Shown: positions 1 to 7,193 of the stretch, in pieces
Layout: every line of letters starts with the position of its first letter
Numbering within the stretch: the first letter of the stretch is position 1
Origin: an uncultured Mycoplasma sp.
GTDB taxonomy: Bacteria > Bacillota_I > Bacilli_A > RF39 > UBA660
Reading direction: 5' to 3'
Length of the DNA: 15,988 nucleotides
Assembly (NCBI GenBank): GCA_947565485.1
Contig: CANOGG010000002.1
Coordinates: forward strand, 1-15,988
The notes under the pieces: model-generated
The model's database searches: none
The model's input: only the letters and a program-made list of their open reading frames with translations
Told to the model about the DNA's origin: nothing
Translations under genes and position numbers: made by a program

Positions 1-624
1 CCCATGCTCATGCTCATTAGCCGAAATAACATCAATCCTATCACCCCGGCATCTAAAAGTTCCCCGATGAAAATCTAAGTCATTTCGCTCATATGTCATA
101 TCAACTAATCTATTTATAATATCATTTCTTTTAATTTTATCATCTACCGTTAGTATTAGCATAGACTTTTTATATTCTTCTTTTTCTCCAATGCCATAAA
201 TACATGAAACACTAGAAACCACTATTACATCATTAAAATTAATAAGTGCCGATGTCGCCCCATGTCTAAGCTCATCAATCTCATCATTAATAGATGAATC
301 TTTTTCAATATAAGTATCACTTGAGGGTACATAAGCCTCTGGTTGATAATAATCATAATAACTAACAAAATATTCTACATGATTATTTGGAAATAACTCT
401 TTAAATTCACTGTAAAGCTGCCCCGCTAAAGTTTTATTATGTGCTAAAACTAAAGTTGGCTTGTTTACTTCCTTAATAACATTTGCAATCGTAAATGTCT
501 TACCAGTTCCTGTTGCTCCCAGTAAAACCTGTTCTCTCTTACCATTTTTAATTCCATCAACTAATTCTTTTATAGCCTCCGGCTGGTCGCCACTAGGACT
601 ATATTTTGATACTAATTCAAACAT
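1..624 (-). CDS. uvrB: UvrABC excinuclease subunit B, N-terminal 208 residues (gene runs off the left edge)
   Basis: UvrB is the damage-verifying helicase-like subunit of nucleotide excision repair. UvrA loads it at lesions, and it then recruits UvrC to cut either side. The visible part starts [18 protein letters not shown]. It contains Walker A GATGTGKT (about residues 36-43), [20 protein letters not shown], and the [12 protein letters not shown] segment (about 89-100) at the start of the DNA-gripping beta-hairpin. The hairpin loop, [12 protein letters not shown] and SCIYGIG follow. All are UvrB hallmarks and the frame is open to base 1. I chose the ATG at 624 because a GGAG ribosome site lies a few bases upstream and the family begins here. 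It lies 33 bases after the ATPase gene and may be partly cotranscribed with it. Helicase motifs IV-VI and the UvrC-binding tail are outside the window. Confidence 0.97.
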   Translation of the reverse strand, partial: MFELVSKYSPSGDQPEAIKELVDGIKNGKREQVLLGATGTGKTFTIANVIKEVNKPTLVLAHNKTLAGQLYSEFKELFPNNHVEYFVSYYDYYQPEAYVPSSDTYIEKDSSINDEIDELRHGATSALINFNDVIVVSSVSCIYGIGEKEEYKKSMLILTVDDKIKRNDIINRLVDMTYERNDLDFHRGTFRCRGDRIDVISANEHEHG

Positions 625-657
625 CAAAAATGCTCCTTTCTATCATATTATTGTTTT

Positions 658-1860
658 CTAGAAAACAACTGAAATAGGATAAGATTTATTTTTTTCATCT
701 AAAGGCAGAATTTCTGGATAAAAACATAATATTCCGCCATTTCCCACTTTCAAATTCTTATTTTCTAATATTTTAAAATTATTTATCATTGAAACAGTTG
801 GATTAGCAGTCTTTTTTATCTCAAATGGATAAATAACATTATCAAGTTCTATTATTAAGTCGATTTCTTTTTTATCTCTATCTCGGTAGTAGTAGATATT
901 GTAGTTTATATCATTTTTGTTGTTTCTTTTATTTTTAATCAATTCACTTATGACAAATGTTTCTAAATAATGGCCTGATGTGCTAGAATTTATGAGGGTT
1001 TCTTCACTATTCCACCCACATAAATAAGCGCATAATCCTGTATCTAAAAATATTATTTTAGGTGACTTAGTAACTCTATTTAACTGTTTTGAAAAATATG
1101 GTTGCAATAAATATATTATATCGCTTGCTTCTAATATCGATATCCATCTTTTGGCAGTCGTTGCATCAACATCAGCATCTTCACTCAATGAATTGTAATT
1201 TAATACTTCTCCATTACGTGCTGCGACTGCACTTAAAAATCTTTTGAATTTTATAAGGTCACCAACTTGAGACAACTGCCTTACATCTCTTTCTAAATAT
1301 GTTTTAACATAATCTTCAAAAAAAGTATTTCTGTCAATGTTGCTTACTATATATTCTGGCATTCCGCCTTTAAAAATATGTGTAAATACTTCATCAAATT
1401 CTAAATTTACTCTTTTTTCAATTTTTGTTGGATTAAATAATTTACTATTAAACCCTTTTTTTTCCGCCAAACTTAATGGTGATAATTCCAGAATAGATAT
1501 TCTACCAGCTAGCGATTCAGTTACATTTTTCATTAGTTCAAATTTCTGAGAACCAGTGAGCCAGTATTTTCCTTTTTCATCAGAATTGTCGACTTCCATT
1601 TTAATATATGTAAATAACTTTGGAGCATATTGCACTTCATCAATAATTAATTTTCCTTTATAATTTAATAAGAATAATTTTGGATCACTTTGAGCAAGTT
1701 CTCTCAAATTAAAGTCATCTAAAGTTATATAAGTACGATCTTTTTCACACAATTCCTTTACTAATGTTGATTTCCCTACTTGTCTAGCGCCCGTAACCAA
1801 TACAACTTTTCTAGTATTAGATAGTGTTTTAAATTTTTCTTTAATTTCGCGATTTATCAC
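658..1860 (-). CDS. AAA-family ATPase with DUF4143 C-terminal domain
   Basis: This 400-residue protein belongs to the widespread, poorly understood AAA_14/DUF4143 ATPases, which are common in accessory DNA. Walker A is GARQVGKST (about 24-32), Walker B is LIIDEVQ (about 71-77), and a sensor-like WLTGSQ follows at 100-105. The second half has the DUF4143 pattern: a winged-helix-like stretch containing TAKRWISILEASDIIYLL, then LETFVISELIK. The end, KKEIDLIIELD...YPFEIKKT, has the D...ExK layout of a PD-(D/E)XK nuclease-like fold. Whether that end cuts DNA is unknown. The start codon is GTG, with GAGG a few bases upstream; the ATG just before it runs straight into TGA in another frame. A near-consensus promoter precedes the gene. 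Its place directly before uvrB is probably an insertion rather than a functional link. Confidence 0.9.
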   Translation of the reverse strand: MINREIKEKFKTLSNTRKVVLVTGARQVGKSTLVKELCEKDRTYITLDDFNLRELAQSDPKLFLLNYKGKLIIDEVQYAPKLFTYIKMEVDNSDEKGKYWLTGSQKFELMKNVTESLAGRISILELSPLSLAEKKGFNSKLFNPTKIEKRVNLEFDEVFTHIFKGGMPEYIVSNIDRNTFFEDYVKTYLERDVRQLSQVGDLIKFKRFLSAVAARNGEVLNYNSLSEDADVDATTAKRWISILEASDIIYLLQPYFSKQLNRVTKSPKIIFLDTGLCAYLCGWNSEETLINSSTSGHYLETFVISELIKNKRNNKNDINYNIYYYRDRDKKEIDLIIELDNVIYPFEIKKTANPTVSMINNFKILENKNLKVGNGGILCFYPEILPLDEKNKSYPISVVF

Positions 1861-1879
1861 ATGACCTCACCTCAAAATG

Positions 1880-1908
1880 ATTATAACTTAATATCATATA
1901 ATAGTCAA
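1880..1908 (-). promoter_or_regulatory. Sigma-A promoter of the AAA/DUF4143 gene
   Basis: On the minus strand the -35 is TTGACT (1908-1903), the spacer is 17 bp and the -10 is TATAAT (1885-1880). This predicts transcription start near 1873 and a very short leader before the GTG at 1860. The spacer resembles that of the promoter at 4573-4601. Confidence 0.8.
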
Positions 1909-2012
1909 TGGCAAAACCAGCATCAATCCTATTTTTGCCAAACTCGTATTACCGATTGCATTATCCCTTAAATTTAAAAGTTTATTCTTTGAAGCTTTTC
2001 TTATAAAAAAAT

Positions 2013-2990
2013 TTAAAATTTCTCTAAGACTTTCACCTTTAAATAACTTAACAAACTATCTTCTGTAAATTCCTCTTGATACATTTTCGCACTTTCTTGA
2101 TATTTTTGATACAAATATTCCTTATATTCTAAAAATGTTTTATAACCTGCAAGTTTATAATTAACCATTTCTGGTTTCAATTCTTTAAAAGGAAAAATCT
2201 CTTCTCTCACAACTTCTAAAGTCCCACAATATTCATTATCCATATTTACTACCATATAACAATTGCCTATTTCTTCTTTTTTGTCAAACGAATATTTTCG
2301 CTTCAAAATATAATCCTTTTGACCAGTTAAAAAAGCTTCCGCTGTTCCCTCATTCTCAGTATATAGAGGATAGTAAGAGCTATATAATAACGCCTTTTCA
2401 TTAGCACATCTTTTTAAATTTTCTTTTTCTCTTAACTTTTCCCATTTTTTTGTATATCTTAATAAGAATAGATAATCTTTTAAACTTTTTCTCTTTTTGC
2501 TATCTATTATTTGCCATTCTTCATTTAACGCTGTAATTTCATGGCTCTCCTTTTTATCTGGTAAACCAATCGCTTTTAAATAACTTTGCATTTTCTTTAA
2601 ACAACGTAATTCCTGTTTACTATATTCTACAAAACAATCATCTGGAATATGAAATGATTCGGGATAATTATAAACATATCTTACTACTTCATCAAAAGAA
2701 TGACAATGACTCTCCATCATTTGATACTTAGCTTCTTTTTCTTCTGAACTTTTTCGCCCATACATAAAAGCTTCAAAATGATAAGTAACCCCACTACAAG
2801 AGACATTTCCAAGCGCTTCATATAAACTTGTTTGTATATCATAACCTAATTGCCTATATTCATCATAATACACCCACTCAAAAGTATCTCTTTTCTTATC
2901 CCAAAAAGGATAAGGTAAACTACAATTTTTAAATTTTCTATATCTTTTTTTCTGTCTCCATAAATAATATTTATTCCAAAAACTTTCCAT
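2013..2990 (-). CDS. Unknown protein with an ASCH-like C-terminal domain
   Basis: This is a soluble protein of about 325 residues that I cannot name. The first two thirds are rich in Tyr, Lys and Glu and match no family I recognise. Visible patches are SLPYPFWDKKRDTFEWVYYD near the start and a lysine-rich middle. The last third, from about AEAFLTGQKDYILKRK through GNCYMVVNMDNEYCGTLEVV and FPFKELKPEMVNYKLAG, resembles ASCH domains. These are PUA-like folds that bind RNA or nucleotides, and they typically show a Lys/Arg-rich strand, then a D-x-x-x-x-G-x-x-E-V strand and an acidic helix. The similarity is by eye and moderate. I prefer the ATG at 2990 to the upstream in-frame TTG at 2999, because the AAGGA site is too close to the TTG. 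No membrane segment or signal peptide is visible. Confidence 0.7.
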   Translation of the reverse strand: MESFWNKYYLWRQKKRYRKFKNCSLPYPFWDKKRDTFEWVYYDEYRQLGYDIQTSLYEALGNVSCSGVTYHFEAFMYGRKSSEEKEAKYQMMESHCHSFDEVVRYVYNYPESFHIPDDCFVEYSKQELRCLKKMQSYLKAIGLPDKKESHEITALNEEWQIIDSKKRKSLKDYLFLLRYTKKWEKLREKENLKRCANEKALLYSSYYPLYTENEGTAEAFLTGQKDYILKRKYSFDKKEEIGNCYMVVNMDNEYCGTLEVVREEIFPFKELKPEMVNYKLAGYKTFLEYKEYLYQKYQESAKMYQEEFTEDSLLSYLKVKVLEKF

Positions 2991-3064
2991 AATTATCAAA
3001 CATCCTTGCTAATTTTCTTTTTTTATACTCCAATAACCCCCATTAACCAATCCCATTCTCATTA

Positions 3065-3235
3065 TCAATCAATACTAGCTAGTTCATTTCTTGTAATTTT
3101 AGGATTAGCCTTTATTAATTCTATAATCTTTAATTGGTTTGTATTTAATTTAATTTTTTAGGTAGTTTTTTCTAATGAAGAACAAATGCATTTTAACATA
3201 AAATCAATAAAAACATTTCGCATTCCCATAGGAAT
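3065..3235 (-). pseudogene. Relic of a Fic-like protein C-terminus (helix plus winged-helix tail)
   Basis: This stretch holds no intact gene. Read on minus from 3235 it gives IPMGMRNVFIDFMLKC, then SSLEKTT, a TAA stop, and in the same frame LNTNQLKIIELIKANPK and ITRNELASID before two more stops. An FIxFxL helix followed by LTxNQxKIxELIKxNPxIT resembles the end of Fic-family AMP-transferase-like proteins, where a small winged helix follows the Fic fold. Divergent AAA_4 regulators have similar tails. The Fic core motif HxFx(D/E)GNGR is absent, so only a tail survives, broken by at least two stop codons. The parent family assignment is uncertain. Confidence 0.45.
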
Positions 3236-3336
3236 ATATAGAAATTATATATTCTAATTAGTTAAAATCAAGTTTACCCAAAATCAAGCCATTCTCTCTT
3301 TACCATCTGCAAATGATACCTTAATAAATTGAAATA

Positions 3337-4290
3337 TTAATAAGATGTAGTTCTAGTTAAATGATAAGTTTTATAACTTATACCCTTATCTTGCCCTTTA
3401 CTCCATATAAAATCATTAATATCAATTCTGGCAATTGATTTATCTATTTGTTCCCAAATATGATTTATCACAACAATCATACTTGCTCTAATTTCAACTT
3501 CATATTCACTATTCTCTTTTATTTCGGTTTTAGTATCTAACAACTGTGATAATTCATTATCATATTCTAGAATTCCAAAGCCCTGCATTACCTGTGGTAT
3601 TTTATAATCTGCACAACCTAAAAGATTGGAATAATCAATAACTTTATGTTCTTTATTTTTAATTACATGTAAAATATCAGAAGTAAGTAATTGAGCTAAT
3701 TTATAAAAGTATATAGTTTTACCATTATAAGTTCTTGTATCTTCAAAACTAATAAAATTATTAATTATAGAATTAAAAATTTCTTTATCGCTCTTCATTG
3801 CATTAATATATCCATAAAAATTACCATTCATTTTTTCATTCACTATTTTTGCAATTCCTCTCACAATTTTATACCTGTCTTCTAAAAGCGGTATATCTAT
3901 ATTCCCTTTAAGAATATCTTTAAATTCTTCTAACGTCATATTCTCTAATTTCTTAAACACCTCTACACTATCGTGACCATTAAATAAATTAAATATACAA
4001 TGTAAAAGTGCTATCCCACCATCTAAATTTTTACCATTTGCATCAATAGTCCATTTGGGATTACCCCAAAAAGAAAAATCAATTGAATCGTATATAAGTA
4101 AAAAATTAACTATGTCTTTTGTATCCATATCATAAACAGCATATGGAACTTTAGTTAAATAATGAACATTATCAAATTTCAATAATTCATCTATTAATTT
4201 ATTTACTTTATTATAATTAATCTTAACATGTCTTGCCCTATCTACTACATATTTGCTTGTCTCTAAAATCTTGTTTAATTTATTATCCAT
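3337..4290 (-). CDS. Queuosine-salvage protein, Qng1/DUF2419 family (queuosine 5'-phosphate N-glycosylase)
   Basis: Members of this family (Q_salvage, DUF2419) release the queuine base from queuosine 5'-monophosphate. Cells can then reuse queuine to modify tRNA wobble position 34. At 317 residues the length is close to the known enzymes. Diagnostic blocks in order are SIDFSFWGNPKW (about 69-80), LDGGIALLHCIF, IPLLEDRYKIVRGI, YFYKLAQLLTSDI, CADYKIPQVMQGFGILEY, the acidic EVEIRASMIVVINHI helix, and the terminal HLTRTTSY, equivalent to the HRTRTxxY end of the family. The ADYxIPQV block and the aromatic FSFWG strand help form the base pocket. No tgt, queuine transporter or other salvage gene is visible nearby, so the partner genes must be elsewhere. 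It lies between two gene relics, which suggests an acquired accessory gene. Confidence 0.88.
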   Translation of the reverse strand: MDNKLNKILETSKYVVDRARHVKINYNKVNKLIDELLKFDNVHYLTKVPYAVYDMDTKDIVNFLLIYDSIDFSFWGNPKWTIDANGKNLDGGIALLHCIFNLFNGHDSVEVFKKLENMTLEEFKDILKGNIDIPLLEDRYKIVRGIAKIVNEKMNGNFYGYINAMKSDKEIFNSIINNFISFEDTRTYNGKTIYFYKLAQLLTSDILHVIKNKEHKVIDYSNLLGCADYKIPQVMQGFGILEYDNELSQLLDTKTEIKENSEYEVEIRASMIVVINHIWEQIDKSIARIDINDFIWSKGQDKGISYKTYHLTRTTSY

Positions 4291-4304
4291 AATATTACTC
4301 CAAT

Positions 4305-4548
4305 CTAGTTATCTATTCCCTCGTTTTCTATTTCAATCATAAATTTACCAAAATCAGATTCAAATAATTTATCTTGTATAACTCTATATTTTTCAAGCAG
4401 TATGTAAAAAATCCTTACATACTGGATTTCTTTCTAATTCGTGGTCCAAAGTCCACAATAATTCAATTGTTTTCTCATTATTCTGGTTAGTAAAAATTAA
4501 AAATTCTACTGTTGAATTTCTTATTTGTAAAGTTTTGTATTAGTTCAC
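4305..4548 (-). pseudogene. Decayed RhuM-family (virulence RhuM/DUF) gene with internal deletions
   Basis: Three pieces of one family remain in order. The frame from about 4548 reads RNSTVEFLIFTNQNNEKTIE, the usual first strand of RhuM proteins. It runs directly into ELERNPVCKDFLHTA and a TGA; this second piece matches the block that normally lies some 50-60 residues further on. After a frame change comes LEKYRVIQDKLFESDFGKFM, the typical RhuM C-terminus, then a TAG at 4305. About 240 bp thus retains only the start, one middle motif and the end of a gene normally near 1 kb. The original start codon appears lost. The role of RhuM proteins is unclear; they often sit in islands with restriction or Fic genes. 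Confidence 0.7.
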
Positions 4549-4572
4549 CTCTTGAATATTTTTTATAATAAA

Positions 4573-4601
4573 ATTATAACTTAAATCATATATAATTTCA
4601 A
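4573..4601 (-). promoter_or_regulatory. Sigma-A promoter upstream of the RhuM relic, possibly now serving the Qng1 gene
   Basis: On minus, -35 TTGAAA (4601-4596), a 17-bp spacer and -10 TATAAT (4578-4573). The promoter is intact although the gene it was built for is not. The same transcript would run on through the relic into the Qng1 gene starting at 4290. Confidence 0.7.
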
Positions 4602-4750
4602 AAGAATAATTAAAAATCACATTACAACATAATGAGAACTCCTAACCAAATTAATAAACTTTAGAAGTAAAAAAATTATTAACATTAAATATAACCAACA
4701 ACCATTTTTCCACTTACAAAAACAACTGTTTTTCATATTTTTAATTAAGT

Positions 4751-5194
4751 TTAAATAAAAGTATCTCTTTCTAAATAATTTTGCTTTTCCCGAACTAAGC
4801 CTCTCTTATCTTCTCTCAAAGTATTTCTAAGCTCGTCTCTTTTCGTCTCTAATTCTTGTAGTTTTACTTCATACAACGAATTAATATATTCCTCTCCAAA
4901 ACGCTTGGTCATAAATAAATGAAGAATATTCGAAAAATCTATCTCTGGACACACCACCGAGTCATAAGTCTTTAAAGTATAATCTGTAATCATATAAGCT
5001 TGGCTATTAGCATAAATGAGTGCATATCTCTGATTATTAATATCTACTCTATCATCCTCCGCATAAACCTTAAACTGACTTATATTTGGCTTTCCAACTT
5101 TAAGCTTTAAAATATCACTTTCATATTGAATGCAAGCATTTATAAGCTCTACTATTTCCTCATCACTCAAATTTTTAAAATATGTTAAATTCAT
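4751..5194 (-). CDS. Small protein of unknown function with a charged helical C-terminus
   Basis: This is a 147-residue soluble protein that I do not recognise. It begins MNLTYFKNLSDEEIVELINA, an acidic helical start. A mixed alpha/beta middle follows, with DINNQRYALIYANSQAYMIT and VVCPEIDFSNILHLF. It ends in a strongly charged, probably coiled helix from about residue 108, with repeated Glu/Lys/Arg. The ATG at 5194 has a good AGGAGA ribosome site and a promoter upstream, so it is probably expressed. About 440 bases separate it from the Qng1 gene; that gap holds only the RhuM relic, its promoter and AT-rich sequence. A short A/T-only hairpin at 4718-4733 may act as a weak terminator. Confidence 0.65.
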   Translation of the reverse strand: MNLTYFKNLSDEEIVELINACIQYESDILKLKVGKPNISQFKVYAEDDRVDINNQRYALIYANSQAYMITDYTLKTYDSVVCPEIDFSNILHLFMTKRFGEEYINSLYEVKLQELETKRDELRNTLREDKRGLVREKQNYLERDTFI

Positions 5195-5223
5195 GTTTTT
5201 TTCTTCTCCTCTTGTCTAAATAT

Positions 5224-5251
5224 ATTATATTAAAGAAAAATATAGTCACAA
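5224..5251 (-). promoter_or_regulatory. Probable promoter of the 147-residue protein gene
   Basis: On minus, -10 TATAAT (5229-5224) with TTGTGA (5251-5246) 16 bp upstream as a weaker -35. It lies about 30 bases before the ATG. Confidence 0.5.
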
Positions 5252-5344
5252 AACCACTATTAGATTTCTTTAGAAATATCATATAACATTTTTAAAAATA
5301 TTACAACAAAAGTCACTAAAAAAGTAAATATCCTCAAATAATAT

Positions 5345-5373
5345 TTACTAAATAACCTTTACCATGATATAAT
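5345..5373 (+). promoter_or_regulatory. Extended -10 promoter of the HAD pseudogene
   Basis: TGATATAAT at 5365-5373 gives an extended TGn element joined to a perfect TATAAT (5368-5373). A weak -35 (TTACTA, 5345-5350) lies 17 bp upstream. A good GGAGG ribosome site follows at 5388-5392. Confidence 0.65.
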
Positions 5374-5397
5374 ATTATTCATTATTTGGAGGATAAT

Positions 5398-6348
5398 ATG
5401 CAAAAAATTTTAGTTTCTGACTTAATAGGTACTCTAATTCCCCGCGATTATTACTTGATAAATTATTTATATGGTGATGAAACTCTAACAGCAAATGAAG
5501 AAAATCACACCAAAAGTTTAATCCGAGCTTTTAATGCTTAAAAAAACAGTCTTATTCCCTATCTATCTTGTGGCAATGAGCTTAAAATAGTTACCGCGGT
5601 CGAAAATCATGACAGCCCTCATTACATTCTAAATATCTTAATTAGAAATATTTACTTTAGTCTTATTAAATATCAAAATCAAATTGATTTCTATTTTCAA
5701 ACCTTTAATAAACAGAGGACTCTCGCATCTTTAATGGGTAACACTACTATCACAGAAGAAAATAATCTCACTACCGTTACTACCTTTGAGGGAATAAAAG
5801 TAATCCTTTTAGAAGAGAAAAAGGATATCTTTAAATATATCAATCCTGGACTCTCTCTAATTTATGCTTTAGGCGATAGTTACAATGACTTAGATATGCT
5901 TATGACCTGTCTTTTTCTTGGTGGTCGCTCAAGTGTTATTAATAATGAATTTTATCGAACTACTGAAAACTTTAATAAAATATTAACTAATATCCTTGGA
6001 CGCGAAGAAAAAATTTTAATAGATAAACTAGCTTATGAAAGATATCCAAACTATCCCACTTTAAGTCCCCCCAAAAAAAGCGAACTAAAACATAAAATCG
6101 CTCAAGAAATAATAACTAACGACTATATCTCCAACCAGCGAATAAAAATCTTTAACAAAGCCCTTAAAGGAGAAATCGACTTAAATAGAGAGCAAGCCAT
6201 AAATTATATCCATAACATGATTGTCTCCAACAACGACATTAGTAATCTTTTTTATAGTACAAATAGTGCTTTTCCTGAAAATAAAGCCTACGACATAGAT
6301 GTTTATCCCACCTTTTATGACTATTACGAAAGAGTCTTAAAGTATTAA
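5398..6348 (+). pseudogene. HAD-superfamily (Cof-type-like) hydrolase, broken
   Basis: The frame from the ATG at 5398 to the TAA at 6348 would give about 316 residues, but a TAA at 5539-5541 stops it after 47 codons. The same frame then continues open for the rest of the gene, so the lesion is a simple nonsense change and no frameshift is needed. The start reads MQKILVSDLIGTLIP: HAD motif I should be D-x-D-G-T, yet the second Asp (the acid/base) is Ile here (ATA). Motif IV, ALGDSYNDLDML, is intact downstream, as is the helical C-terminal region. HAD enzymes dephosphorylate sugar phosphates and other small metabolites; this copy should be inactive. Promoter and ribosome site look sound, so the loss is probably recent. 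An internal ATG at 5734 could start a fragment without the active site. The gene converges with the TudS-like gene, one base away. Confidence 0.8.
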
Positions 6349-6349
6349 T

Positions 6350-6871
6350 TTAACTCTTATATCTATCTTTTATCACTTCTTCCAGTTCTCTTAACGATCT
6401 ATTAATATACTTTCTATTTATCCCAATTACTGGTATCTTAAATTGTTCTATTTTTCTAGTTAGTTTCTCCATAAACAACCCTTGTCTCTTTTCCATTCCT
6501 TTATTCGTATAAATATAATTTACACAACAAGATGGCGACTGCTCAATTCCGAGTATTGCTATAACTTTATAACCACTATTAATAACTTCACGGGTCATAT
6601 TGGCAACACTTTCCGCTAATTCTTCACAGTGCCCATTAAACTCTTTCGTATTATACTTAGTAATACCTTGAGGTTCTCGAACTAAACTATTTTGAAAACT
6701 TGCCTCAGCACAAGGCATCTGAATAATATTAATATCTTCTTTTATTAACATCTCCATAAATGGCTTAATACTATCCCTCCATTCATACTTCACAATCCCT
6801 TTAGCTTGAAAACTTTGCGCCATCAGACAAAAGGGAACAAAAATAAAAAACTTACTTCGATTATCATCCAT
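6350..6871 (-). CDS. TudS-related (DUF523-type) putative desulfidase
   Basis: This is a 173-residue soluble protein. It resembles the DUF523/TudS group, in which three cysteines hold a [4Fe-4S] cluster that removes sulfur from thiolated bases such as thiouracil. Here the candidate ligands are Cys15 (VPFCLMAQ), Cys54 (IQMPCAEA) and Cys115 or Cys116 (EQSPSCCVN). The spacing suits that family. Other family-like blocks are ILGIEQSPSC, GLFMEKL and IPVIGINRKY. The MPCAE block followed by REPQGITKY looks closest to the CD3072-like branch with unproven substrates. The ATG at 6871 has AAAGGAG upstream. An A/T-rich inverted repeat (AAGAGT 6330-6335, ACTCTT 6353-6358) at the junction with the HAD relic could be a weak shared terminator. 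Confidence 0.72.
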   Translation of the reverse strand: MDDNRSKFFIFVPFCLMAQSFQAKGIVKYEWRDSIKPFMEMLIKEDINIIQMPCAEASFQNSLVREPQGITKYNTKEFNGHCEELAESVANMTREVINSGYKVIAILGIEQSPSCCVNYIYTNKGMEKRQGLFMEKLTRKIEQFKIPVIGINRKYINRSLRELEEVIKDRYKS

Positions 6872-7019
6872 AAAACCATAACTCCTTTATATTTTCATTT
6901 TACCAAATTTTATCATCGAAGTCTTTATTTTTCTTCTAAAACATCATATCTTAACTCTCCATAATTCCAATACTATATCTACATTTCTAAAATTTTCTGT
7001 ATATTTTTCCCTCATTTAG

Positions 7020-7028
7020 TGATATAAT
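7020..7028 (+). promoter_or_regulatory. Extended -10 promoter of the 39-residue protein gene
   Basis: TGATATAAT (TGn plus TATAAT at 7023-7028) lies 25 bases before the ATG, with no clear -35. The same TGATATAAT element occurs in front of the HAD relic. Confidence 0.55.
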
Positions 7029-7052
7029 AAGATGCAAGTGGAGGTGGAACTC

Positions 7053-7172
7053 ATGAAAACTATTAAGAAAAATTTACCTGAAGGTGTTAAAAAACAATTT
7101 GGTAAAGTAAAAGGTGTTAAAGTTAGATTCATTAACAAAAATTTAGATAAAAAGAAAAAAGCTAGCAAATAA
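7053..7172 (+). CDS. 39-residue highly basic small protein
   Basis: The ATG at 7053 opens a 39-codon frame: MKTIKKNLPEGVKKQFGKVK, then GVKVRFINKNLDKKKKASK, and a TAA at 7170-7172. Roughly a third of its residues are Lys or Arg, and there is no membrane segment. It has an extended -10 promoter, a GGAGG site (7040-7044) nine bases or so before the ATG, and a strong hairpin terminator over its last codons. This complete set of signals makes it a convincing gene despite its size. The basic composition suggests binding to RNA, ribosomes or DNA, but this is inference; I know no named family. It converges with the glycosyltransferase gene, which shares the terminator. Confidence 0.65.
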   Translation: MKTIKKNLPEGVKKQFGKVKGVKVRFINKNLDKKKKASK

Positions 7173-7193
7173 TTATTTATAAGCTAGCTTTTT
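7156..7193. terminator. Bidirectional hairpin terminator
   Basis: The perfect 11-bp arms are AAAAAGCTAGC (7156-7166) and GCTAGCTTTTT (7183-7193). A U-run follows on either strand, so it can end both the small plus-strand gene and the minus-strand glycosyltransferase, whose stop codon overlaps it at 7192. Confidence 0.85.

Noticed and set aside
461..661. A plus-strand open frame of 66 codons opposite uvrB
   Set aside because: It is the mirror of the uvrB coding frame and has no signals of its own; the same applies to the plus-strand frames at 1337-1549, 7205-7537 and 14925-15146.
4617..4736. A 39-codon minus-strand frame with a hydrophobic centre (LYLMLIIFLLLKFINL)
   Set aside because: There is no ribosome site or promoter in front of its ATG, and AT-rich DNA readily yields such hydrophobic frames.
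5539..5546. The stop followed by a run of A in the HAD gene as a programmed frameshift site
   Set aside because: The downstream part continues in the same frame, so a shift would not restore the protein, and the active-site Asp is also lost.
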